Shown here: piece after piece, positions 7,655-13,737 of the stretch
How positions within the stretch are numbered: the stretch's first letter is position 1
How the letters are laid out: each line of letters starts with the position of its first letter
Assembly: GCA_017627975.1 (NCBI GenBank)
Contig: JAGAFT010000098.1
Span: 1 to 15,291 of the forward strand
DNA from: Oscillospiraceae bacterium
GTDB lineage: Bacteria; Bacillota_A; Clostridia; Oscillospirales; Oscillospiraceae
Direction of reading: 5' to 3'
DNA length: 15,291 bases
The notes under the pieces: generated by a model
Seen by the model: only the letters and a program-made list of their open reading frames with translations
Database searches by the model: none
What the model was told of the DNA's origin: nothing
Position numbers and translations under genes: made by a program

Positions 7655-7684
7655 CACCCCCTGCCGCGCATGCGGCAGGGGGTG
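7655..7684. other. Perfect 13-bp GC-rich intercistronic hairpin after the binding-protein gene
   Basis: CACCCCCTGCCGC (7655-7667) pairs perfectly with GCGGCAGGGGGTG (7672-7684) around a GCAT loop. No T-tract follows on the coding strand. It lies 39 bases beyond the binding-protein stop codon. Its position suits a 3'-end stabiliser that raises binding-protein mRNA relative to the permease mRNA, as known for other binding-protein operons. Confidence 0.65.
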
Positions 7685-7723
7685 CGCAACCCATTTCAGG
7701 CTCAGGTTTGTTCAGGGATGAAA

Positions 7724-9028
7724 TCAGCCTGCAGCCGCGGCGTTGGCCTGGCCGCAGAAGTCGTTGACCGCAGCCGTGATGGCTTCGACACTGCCGTCGC
7801 TGGCACCGACCTGCTGGAGCATGTTCCACCATGCGGTACGGGCAGCGGCCCAGCCGGTGGTAACCTGATAGTAGTCACCCAGCATCGGCATGAGCTTGGT
7901 GTACTCGTTCATGATCTCGTTGTCAGCCCAGACGCCGGAGAGGTCCGTGCCCTCGGCCGCGGAGCGGGCCGCGAAGAAGTTGGAGGCGCGAACGGCGTCC
8001 GCGGTATGCTCGCTGTCGCACATGTACTTGATGAAGGTCTTGGCCGCTTCGATCTTGGCGTCGTCGCCGTTGTTGAAGATGCCGAAGCCCCAGATGCCGC
8101 CCTGCAGAGCAGCCACGCCGTCCTGAGACGGGAAAGCCATGAAGCCGATCTCATCGCCGCTCATAGTGAGGCCTGCGCCGGTGCCGGCAGAGTTCGGGTT
8201 GAGCTGCTGTGCAATGTTCCAGCAGAAGGCCATTTTGAAGATGCCGTTGTAGAAGTTGGCAATCTCGTCGCCGCCGACGATGGACGGGTCATAGTCGATG
8301 CCTTCCGTGTCATAGAGAGCCTTGAGCGCCTCAATGTTCTTCTCGTTATCCCAGGTGTAGGCGGTGTGCTCTTCATTGGTGAAGGTGCCGCCGTAGAGGT
8401 TGTTCACCAGTGCACGGGTGCCCTGGTCGCCGCCCTGGCCGTTGCAGTAGACCGCGCCGACAATGCCGTAGGTCTCGTTGAGGGCCTTCACGACTTCGAA
8501 GAACTGCTCGGTGGTCCAGGTGTGGTTCTCGAGATCGACAAGATCTTTCACGCCGGCTTCTTCCAGCGCCTTGACGTTCACCGCCATGCAGTGGGCGGTC
8601 ATGACCAGCGGATACTCATAGGCGGCGCCGTCGGGAGCGAAGCAGGCCTTGAGGGCAGCAGCGTTGATTTCGCTCTTGTCGGTGTCGTCAAACAGATCGC
8701 TGATGTCGACCATGTAGCCGTTGGCGCCCCAGTTGGAGACAAGACGCTCGGGTCCTTCCATGATCAGGTCGGGAGCCTGCTTGGCGGTGATGGCGGTGTT
8801 GACTTTGTCGTCGCCGTCGGCATAGGTCAGGTACTCAACCGTGACTGCGATACCGGTTTCCGCGGTGAAGGCGTCGGTCAGCTCTTTGACCGTGGCTTCG
8901 TCACCCCAGTTGCCGATGGGGTAGGTCCACAGGGTGATGGACTCGGCCGGCTCCGCAGAAGCGGAGACGGGGACTGCCAGCGCAACGATCATCACCAGGG
9001 CCAGCAGAAGTGCGAGTTTCTTTTTCAT
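7724..9028 (-). CDS. Extracellular sugar-binding protein of the ABC transporter (family 1 SBP)
   Basis: The 434-residue product begins with a classical signal peptide, MKKKLALLLALVMIVALAVP then VSASA, with a likely signal peptidase I site after Ala25 (ASA|EPAE). The mature part has the family 1 solute-binding pattern: an N-terminal SITLWTYP strand, an AFTAETGIAVTVEYLTYADG region, QAPDLIMEGPERL, and a C-terminal lobe with GGIWGFGIFNNGDDAKIEAA and AAKTFIKYMCDSE. It captures the substrate outside the cell for the two permeases downstream. No lipobox cysteine is present, which is unusual for a Gram-positive binding protein. The ATG at 9028 has a perfect AAGGAGG eight bases upstream. It is the first gene of the operon and has a strong promoter with two upstream operators. 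A sialic acid substrate is inferred from context. Confidence 0.9.
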   Translation of the reverse strand: MKKKLALLLALVMIVALAVPVSASAEPAESITLWTYPIGNWGDEATVKELTDAFTAETGIAVTVEYLTYADGDDKVNTAITAKQAPDLIMEGPERLVSNWGANGYMVDISDLFDDTDKSEINAAALKACFAPDGAAYEYPLVMTAHCMAVNVKALEEAGVKDLVDLENHTWTTEQFFEVVKALNETYGIVGAVYCNGQGGDQGTRALVNNLYGGTFTNEEHTAYTWDNEKNIEALKALYDTEGIDYDPSIVGGDEIANFYNGIFKMAFCWNIAQQLNPNSAGTGAGLTMSGDEIGFMAFPSQDGVAALQGGIWGFGIFNNGDDAKIEAAKTFIKYMCDSEHTADAVRASNFFAARSAAEGTDLSGVWADNEIMNEYTKLMPMLGDYYQVTTGWAAARTAWWNMLQQVGASDGSVEAITAAVNDFCGQANAAAAG

Positions 9029-9163
9029 GGGTTTCCTCCTTAAAAAATTATTGATACGGTTTATTATCGCACGCAGCCGCGTGTAATAATCCGGGGAAGA
9101 ACGGCCGTCTTTTCCGACGGAGACAGACGTCACTGCGTCCTGATCCGTCCTCTGTTGATTCTG

Positions 9164-9192
9164 ATTTTACCTGAGAGACAGCCGATTGTCAA
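9164..9192 (-). promoter_or_regulatory. Promoter of the binding protein-permease-nanA-nagA operon
   Basis: On the minus strand a perfect TTGACA -35 box (9192-9187) and a TAAAAT -10 box (9169-9164) are 17 bases apart. The expected transcription start is near 9157, giving a leader of about 130 bases before the binding-protein ATG. Two TGAAA-N5-TTTCA operators lie immediately upstream. Confidence 0.75.
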
Positions 9193-9200
9193 TCACTATT

Positions 9201-9215
9201 TGAAACTTTTTTTCA
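9201..9215. promoter_or_regulatory. Operator A, TGAAA-N5-TTTCA, upstream of the transport operon
   Basis: TGAAACTTTTTTTCA is a perfect inverted repeat with a 5-base centre. It ends 8 bases from the -35 box and is centred at about -51 from the predicted start. The same element lies in front of the kinase gene at the same position. The likely ligand protein is the RpiR regulator encoded at 9333-10196; this is inferred from shared placement, not shown. Confidence 0.65.
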
Positions 9216-9229
9216 GTTTTTACCGCTTC

Positions 9230-9244
9230 TGAAAATTATTTTTA
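9230..9244. promoter_or_regulatory. Operator B, degenerate copy of the same repeat
   Basis: TGAAAATTATTTTTA matches the TGAAA-N5-TTTCA pattern except for one base in the right half. It lies 14 bases beyond operator A, centred at about -80, the same offset as operator 1 before the kinase gene. Confidence 0.5.
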
Positions 9245-9279
9245 CACTTTTCACAAAAATCATCTGCTCCTTCTATGCA

Positions 9280-9324
9280 AAATGACGAAGAATCTGAAAT
9301 TTATTTTCAGTCTCTTCGTCATTT
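9280..9324. terminator. Long hairpin after rpiR, probable terminator with an embedded operator-like repeat
   Basis: AAATGACGAAGA (9280-9291) pairs with TCTTCGTCATTT (9313-9324), then a 2x2 internal loop, then CTGAAA pairs with TTTCAG around a 5-base loop. It begins 8 bases after the rpiR stop codon. On the minus strand it is followed by only a short TTTT-type run (overlapping the stem), so termination may be incomplete. The apex, 9295-9309, is itself a perfect TGAAA-N5-TTTCA, identical in form to the operators. Confidence 0.6.
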
Positions 9325-9332
9325 CAGTTTGA

Positions 9333-10196
9333 TTACAGATGTTTCTCCGCCAGGGCGGATGCCACCCGCTCCCGCGCGGCACTGCAGCGGTCCAGATCCT
9401 GCCGGCAGTATTCGGAAAACAGCACGTCCAGCAGGAAAAGCTGGGCGATCTTTGCCGGGACAGAGCTGAGCTGAAGCGGTCCCTCGTTCGAACCGCAGCA
9501 CAGAACGAGATCCGCATATTCCGCTCCCGGCGATCTCGCAAAGCGGGTCACAAGAATGATCCGTGCCCGCTGCTCCCGTGCCACGGCAAGCGCTTCCAGC
9601 AGGTCGCGCGTGGCCCCGGAGTAGGAAAAGAACAACAGGACATCCTGTTGGCTCAGATTCGCGGTCGCAATGATCTGCATGTGCGAATCCTTCACCGGGA
9701 AGAACTTTCCGCTCACGGTGGAGAAAAGATGCGCTGCCTCTTCGGCCATCACCATAGACCCTCCCTGGCCCATACACAGGACTTTATCCGCGTTGGCCAG
9801 GAGCCGGACTGCCGTCCGGATCTGATCGGGGTTGATGAGATTCAGGGTTTCTGTCATCGCCGCCATATCCGCGGAATACAGCTTGCGGCACATGTCCTCC
9901 AGACTGTCGGACAGCTCAATCTGCCCGGAAAGATCCTCCGTTCCGGAACGCTGCCGTGCAGTGGAATTGGCAATCGCCAGCTTAAAGGCGTTGTACCCCT
10001 TGTATCCAAGCCTGCGGCAGAAGCGCGAGATGGTTGCCTCCGCCACGCCGCTCTCCTCTGCAAGTTCGGCAATGGAGAGAAACTGGCTCTCCCGCGGATG
10101 GCGCAGCACATAGTCCGCGGCCTTTTTCTCCGCTGTTGTCAGGTCATAGTATTCCTCGCTGATCTTGTCGATGACATTGACGCTGCTCAGAGGCAT
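9333..10196 (-). CDS. RpiR/MurR-family transcriptional regulator with SIS domain
   Basis: The 287-residue protein has an N-terminal RpiR helix-turn-helix domain (about 1-77; HTH SIAELAEESGVAEATISRFC at 41-60) and a C-terminal SIS sugar-phosphate binding domain (about 125-255), with GQGGSMVMAEEAAHLFS (143-159) and FFSYSGATRDL (189-199). RpiR proteins sense phosphosugars; several, called NanR, control sialic acid genes in other bacteria. The likely effector here is an amino-sugar phosphate such as GlcNAc-6-phosphate or ManNAc-6-phosphate, but the sequence does not decide. The ATG at 10196 has AAGGAGG upstream and follows the epimerase stop by 12 bases, so both share one message. Its probable binding sites, TGAAA-N5-TTTCA, flank this unit on both sides, which suggests control of both neighbouring operons and of itself. 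Confidence 0.9.
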   Translation of the reverse strand: MPLSSVNVIDKISEEYYDLTTAEKKAADYVLRHPRESQFLSIAELAEESGVAEATISRFCRRLGYKGYNAFKLAIANSTARQRSGTEDLSGQIELSDSLEDMCRKLYSADMAAMTETLNLINPDQIRTAVRLLANADKVLCMGQGGSMVMAEEAAHLFSTVSGKFFPVKDSHMQIIATANLSQQDVLLFFSYSGATRDLLEALAVAREQRARIILVTRFARSPGAEYADLVLCCGSNEGPLQLSSVPAKIAQLFLLDVLFSEYCRQDLDRCSAARERVASALAEKHL

Positions 10197-10208
10197 CCCG
10201 CTTCCTCC

Positions 10209-11423
10209 TTACTTCAGTTCCGGAAGCTCTCCCATCATCACGTCAACCATGCTCAGCATGCGCGGCAGATGGAAGGGGCCTTTGAACGTGGAACCCTTGC
10301 AGGGCGGCTCTGTCGGCTTACCGTCACGCCGCAGATAGCCGTACCACTCGCCGTATGCCGGATCCGAGAAGTACGTGCGGCAGTAGTCCAGCGTCTTGAA
10401 GAACCAGTCGAGATACTCCTTCTTTCCGGTATCCCGGTAAAGCATCATCGAGGAGATCAGAATCTCGTCATGCGGCCACCAGAGCTTCATGTCATGCTCA
10501 TAGGCCTCGGGCGGTCTGCCCAGGCAGTCGATAAAGTACAGCAGTCCGCCGTATTCCTTGTCCCAGCCGGCGTTGATGGCACGGTTGAAGATGGTCTCCG
10601 CCTTCTCCACCAGGTCCACGTCTCCGGTGCGTTTGGCGTGCTCAAGCAGGAACCAGACGCCTTCGATATCGTGGCCCGGATTGACGATCCTGCCCTCGGT
10701 CACATCCAGACGCGCTTCCCCTTCGGGGCCGACGTTCTCCAGGATACAGCCCAGGTCGTCCTTCACATGATAGCGGAAAATGTCCTCCACGCAGGAGGCC
10801 GCCCTTTCTTCGTACAGCGCCTTCTGCTCCGGGTCGACCCGCATCAGCACGGAAGTCACATTCAGATAGATCATCGGGATGCCGAAGGCTCTGCCGCTGC
10901 GGGTCTCCGGAACGGTCTTCGGGCCGAGGCCCGTGGGATCCGGCATGCCGTGGTTGAGGTTCCAGTAGAGATCGTAGGCTCTGCGGGCGCGGAAAAGGCA
11001 TTCCTTCTCTCCGGTGACACCGTAGTATTCCGCGTTCGCCATGGCATAGAAGGCCTCGGAGAAGCAGTACCTTCTCTGACGCAGCGGCTTTCCGTCCGCG
11101 GTCACGGTGAAATACATGCGATCGCCCGCCTCACGGTTGATGCAGTGGGCTTCCATAAAGTCCAGGCAGCTCTTCGCCGCCTGCAGCCACTCGTCCTTCG
11201 CACCGTAAAGATGGCACAGCCAGGAAAAGATCCAGCCGCAGCGTCCCTGCATCCACACGCTCTTGTCCGTGGAGAAAACCTTTCCCTCGCGGTCAAGGCA
11301 GGTATACACACCGCCGTTGACGGGGTCCATGCCGTTTTTCAGCCAGAATTCCGTGCAGCGCTCCAGCTCCTCCCGGATCCAGGCTCTGCTCTCCAGCAGT
11401 TTTTTCTTCGTGCTTTCATCCAT
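10209..11423 (-). CDS. N-acylglucosamine 2-epimerase (AGE family)
   Basis: The 404-residue product has the length and the all-alpha barrel repeats of AGE/RnBP proteins. Conserved active-site motifs are visible: NPGHDIEGVW (248-257, His251), MKLWWPHDE (312-320, His318) and PFHLPR (383-388, His385), matching the essential histidines known for AGE enzymes. The expected reaction is reversible ManNAc to GlcNAc on the free sugar, unlike NanE, which acts on the 6-phosphate. This would connect NanA to NagA after one kinase step. The ATG at 11423 follows AAGGAG with a long 12-base spacer, and family similarity starts there. It is the first gene of a unit with the RpiR regulator and is transcribed divergently from the kinase operon. 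Cellobiose epimerase relatives are less likely given the context. Confidence 0.85.
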   Translation of the reverse strand: MDESTKKKLLESRAWIREELERCTEFWLKNGMDPVNGGVYTCLDREGKVFSTDKSVWMQGRCGWIFSWLCHLYGAKDEWLQAAKSCLDFMEAHCINREAGDRMYFTVTADGKPLRQRRYCFSEAFYAMANAEYYGVTGEKECLFRARRAYDLYWNLNHGMPDPTGLGPKTVPETRSGRAFGIPMIYLNVTSVLMRVDPEQKALYEERAASCVEDIFRYHVKDDLGCILENVGPEGEARLDVTEGRIVNPGHDIEGVWFLLEHAKRTGDVDLVEKAETIFNRAINAGWDKEYGGLLYFIDCLGRPPEAYEHDMKLWWPHDEILISSMMLYRDTGKKEYLDWFFKTLDYCRTYFSDPAYGEWYGYLRRDGKPTEPPCKGSTFKGPFHLPRMLSMVDVMMGELPELK

Positions 11424-11499
11424 CGTTCTTATCCGCTCCTTATTAAAAAGTATATCGCAGCTCTGACTTCTGATCAGATAGGATCTTCTCATGCTTTAC

Positions 11500-11528
11500 A
11501 GTGTACCAGCAATGAAAGAAAATTTCAA
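11500..11528 (-). promoter_or_regulatory. Promoter of the epimerase-rpiR unit
   Basis: On the minus strand, TTGAAA (11528-11523) and TACACT (11505-11500) are separated by 17 bases. The -35 box lies within operator 1 (11513-11527), so a protein bound there would be expected to block RNA polymerase. The predicted start is near 11493. Confidence 0.55.
11513..11527. promoter_or_regulatory. Operator 1, perfect TGAAA-N5-TTTCA, shared by the divergent promoters
   Basis: TGAAAGAAAATTTCA is a perfect inverted repeat. It is centred at about -80 relative to the kinase promoter and covers the -35 box of the epimerase-rpiR promoter. The arrangement fits opposite effects on the two divergent units. Confidence 0.65.
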
Positions 11529-11541
11529 CAGAAATATTATT

Positions 11542-11556
11542 TGAAATTTCCGTTCA
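11542..11556. promoter_or_regulatory. Operator 2, TGAAA-N5-GTTCA, proximal to the kinase promoter
   Basis: TGAAATTTCCGTTCA matches the repeat with one mismatch in the right half. It ends 8 bases before the -35 box of the kinase promoter and starts 29 bases after operator 1, the same spacing as in the transport-operon promoter. Confidence 0.6.
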
Positions 11557-11564
11557 AAAAGAGG

Positions 11565-11593
11565 ATGACAGACTCACAAAGAGATGCTATAAT
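11565..11593 (+). promoter_or_regulatory. Promoter of the kinase-esterase-DUF624 operon
   Basis: ATGACA (11565-11570), one base off the -35 consensus, and a perfect TATAAT (11588-11593) are 17 bases apart, with an extended TGC before the -10. The predicted start near 11600 leaves a leader of about 100 bases, in which no clear riboswitch or other structure was recognised. Confidence 0.75.
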
Positions 11594-11698
11594 GACCGCA
11601 GCAGCGCATCTATCGGACCGCATGAGGCGGAGCCTTTGTTTTCGCCCTGCGGCCGGCACTGCGTCTTTCAATATTATTTCTGAACCGGAGGGATCCTG

Positions 11699-13084
11699 AT
11701 GAACCGATACGGAATTGAAGTCAATCTGAAGAACATTCCCGAGCTGGACCCGGATTTTTACCCGCTGCAGCGTTTTAACGATGCCTTTCTTGCCGATGCC
11801 AAAAAGCCCATCGGTATCGCCGTCGAGCGTGCCGGCGGTCAGATGGCCTCTGTCCGCACGTTCATCCACGGCACCGCGGAGATGGCGGACGCCGACCGCT
11901 ATTATATTGAGCGCCTTGTCAAAACCCTTCTCTGGATGAAGGGCGGTTTCCGGGTTCTTGTCTGCGGGGATGAAGAGATCTGCGCATATCTGAAGGACAC
12001 CTACCGAGAGGGAGGTCAGCAGGCGTTTGACGCCGACTTCATGGCCAAGGTCTTTGAGCATCCTTTCGAGGTGGTTTCCGTCGATCGGCTTCCGGAACCC
12101 CATGACGAGCCCAAGGCCATCGGCGGGCATCTGGACGGCTGCAGGATCGGTTTTGACGCCGGCGGAAGCGACCGCAAGGTTTCCGCCGTGATCGACGGGG
12201 AGCCGGTCTATTCCGAGGAGGTCGTCTGGTTCCCGAAGACCACCGCGGATCCGGATTATCACTATGACGGCATCGTGGCCGCGCTGAAATCCGCCGCCGA
12301 ACATCTTCCCCGCGTGGATGCGGTCGGCGTCTCCTCCGCCGGTATCTATATCAACAACCGCACCATGAACGCCTCTCTGTTCCTGAAGGTTCCTCAGGAG
12401 CTTTATGAAAAGAAGGTCAAGGATATTTATATCCGTGCCATCACCGACACCTTCGGCCCGGATATTCCCTTCTCCGTCATCAACGACGGCGATGTCACCG
12501 CCCTGGCCGGGGCCATGAGCCTGGATGCCAACAACGTGCTTGGCATCGCCATGGGCACCAGCGAAGCCGTCGGCTTTGTCGACGCCCAGGGGCGCATCAC
12601 CGGCTGGCTGAATGAACTTGCCTTCGTCCCGGTGGACGCCAACCCCGCCGCCATGGAGGATGAGTGGAGCGGCGACATCGGCTGCGGCGTGAAGTACTTC
12701 TCCCAGGACGGCGTTATCAAGCTGGCCCCCGCCGCCGGGATTGAGCTGGATGCCTCCCTCTCCCCCGCCGAGAAGCTCAAGGTCGTCCAGAAGCTCATGG
12801 AGGAGGGCGATGAACGCGCCGCCAGGGTTTACCGCAGCATCGGCTGCTATCTGGCCCACACGCTGTATTACTACAACACCCTGTATGGCTGTGAGAATCT
12901 CCTTCTTCTCGGCCGCGTCATGTCCGGGAAGGGCGGCGATGTCCTGCTCGATACCTGCAAAGCGGTCCTGGCGGATGAATATCCCGCGCTCTCCGGGAAG
13001 CTGCGCCTTGCGCTTCCGGATGAAAAATTCCGCCGTGTCGGCCAGTCCGCCGTCGCAGCCTCGCTTCCGGAGGTCGTGAAATGA
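11699..13084 (+). CDS. ROK-like (ASKHA fold) sugar kinase with a long N-terminal extension; candidate GlcNAc/ManNAc kinase
   Basis: The 461-residue protein has actin-like ATPase motifs from about residue 150: phosphate-1 GFDAGGSDRKVSAV (151-164), a catalytic-loop VINDGDVTALAGA (260-272), phosphate-2 AMGTSEAVGF (284-293) and an adenosine-type LLLGRVMSGKGG (402-413). The NDGD-TALAGA stretch resembles the ROK family, but the ROK zinc motif CxCGxxGCxE is absent. About 145 residues precede the first motif, much longer than the roughly 300-residue standard ROK kinases, and their role is unknown. The pathway needs a kinase for GlcNAc (after AGE) or ManNAc, and this is the only candidate here. GGAGG lies about 8 bases before the ATG. 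The stop overlaps the next gene by ATGA. Expression is probably set by operators 1 and 2. Confidence 0.72.
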   Translation: MNRYGIEVNLKNIPELDPDFYPLQRFNDAFLADAKKPIGIAVERAGGQMASVRTFIHGTAEMADADRYYIERLVKTLLWMKGGFRVLVCGDEEICAYLKDTYREGGQQAFDADFMAKVFEHPFEVVSVDRLPEPHDEPKAIGGHLDGCRIGFDAGGSDRKVSAVIDGEPVYSEEVVWFPKTTADPDYHYDGIVAALKSAAEHLPRVDAVGVSSAGIYINNRTMNASLFLKVPQELYEKKVKDIYIRAITDTFGPDIPFSVINDGDVTALAGAMSLDANNVLGIAMGTSEAVGFVDAQGRITGWLNELAFVPVDANPAAMEDEWSGDIGCGVKYFSQDGVIKLAPAAGIELDASLSPAEKLKVVQKLMEEGDERAARVYRSIGCYLAHTLYYYNTLYGCENLLLLGRVMSGKGGDVLLDTCKAVLADEYPALSGKLRLALPDEKFRRVGQSAVAASLPEVVK

Positions 13085-13737
13085 AAAAACACATCGTCTG
13101 CTTCGGCGATTCCAATACCCACGGCTACTGCGCCGACCCGAAGGACTGTGCCGACGGCGGCGACCGCTTCAATGAGGACGAACGCTGGACCTGCCTGCTG
13201 CAAAGAGCGCTGGGAGAAGACTATCTGGTGATTGAAGAAGGTCTTTCCGGCCGCACCACGGTCTTTGACGATCCGCTGCACGAATGCATGTCCGGCCTGG
13301 ACGTGATCTACTCCACCCTCATGAGCCATGAGCCGGTGGATCTGCTGATCATCATGCTCGGCACCAACGACACCAAGGAGCGTCTCGGCGTGAGCGCCGC
13401 CTGCATCTCCCTCGGAATGGAGCGCCTTGTCATGAAGGCCAAAAGCGTCATGGCCTGGCGCGGCGGCAGGCCCAATATTCTGGTCGTCTGCCCGCCGCAC
13501 ATCGGCGACGGTCTCTACCTCCGTCCGGAGGGCGACGCCATGGGTCTCGGCTGCCCGGAGAAGTCCCGGGAACTCGCGAAATATCTCCGCCCGATGGCGG
13601 AGGCGCAGCACTGTGCCTTTCTCGATGCGGAGGGTGTGGCGGAGTTCAACAGGCTGGACTGCATGCACCTGACCGGGAAAGGACACCGTCAGCTGGCCGA
13701 GAAGCTGGCGGAACTGGTTCCCACCCTTCTCTCCTGA
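13081..13737 (+). CDS. SGNH/GDSL-family esterase
   Basis: The 218-residue protein has the four SGNH blocks: GDSNT (9-13, nucleophile Ser11), GLSGRTT (54-60, Gly of the oxyanion hole), LGTND (93-97, Asn96) and DCMHLT (193-198, Asp193 and His196). No signal peptide is seen, so it acts in the cytoplasm. The family includes arylesterases, acyl-hydrolases and carbohydrate deacetylases. In this locus a sialic acid or amino-sugar O-acetylesterase is the attractive reading, since host sialic acids are often O-acetylated and the lyase works better on unmodified substrate; this is inference. It overlaps the kinase gene by four bases (ATGA) and the next gene by one base (TGATG), a sign of tight translational coupling. 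The similarity is not clearly to NanS itself. Confidence 0.82.
   Translation: MKKHIVCFGDSNTHGYCADPKDCADGGDRFNEDERWTCLLQRALGEDYLVIEEGLSGRTTVFDDPLHECMSGLDVIYSTLMSHEPVDLLIIMLGTNDTKERLGVSAACISLGMERLVMKAKSVMAWRGGRPNILVVCPPHIGDGLYLRPEGDAMGLGCPEKSRELAKYLRPMAEAQHCAFLDAEGVAEFNRLDCMHLTGKGHRQLAEKLAELVPTLLS

Noticed and set aside
7670..9043. A 457-codon open frame on the plus strand
   Set aside because: Antisense to the sugar-binding protein gene. The Val/Gly/Asp-rich translation is the mirror of that gene's codon pattern and shows no domain.
9280..9324. CRISPR-like or mobile-element repeat
   Set aside because: The palindrome occurs once and is not an array. No transposase, direct repeats or attachment-site pattern was seen anywhere in the window.
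11600..11698. Possible riboswitch in the kinase leader
   Set aside because: The leader is only about 100 bases, with small GC-rich pairings such as CCGC/GCGG, and no recognised aptamer signature or terminator.
9339..11699. A 786-codon open frame on the plus strand
   Set aside because: It lies antisense to the epimerase and rpiR genes, which have clear family motifs and ribosome binding sites. Its translation is rich in Arg, His and Gln with no recognisable domain, as expected for a GC-rich shadow frame.
11537..12859. A 440-codon open frame on the minus strand
   Set aside because: Antisense to the kinase gene, with low-complexity Gly/Asp/His composition, and it would cross the kinase promoter region.
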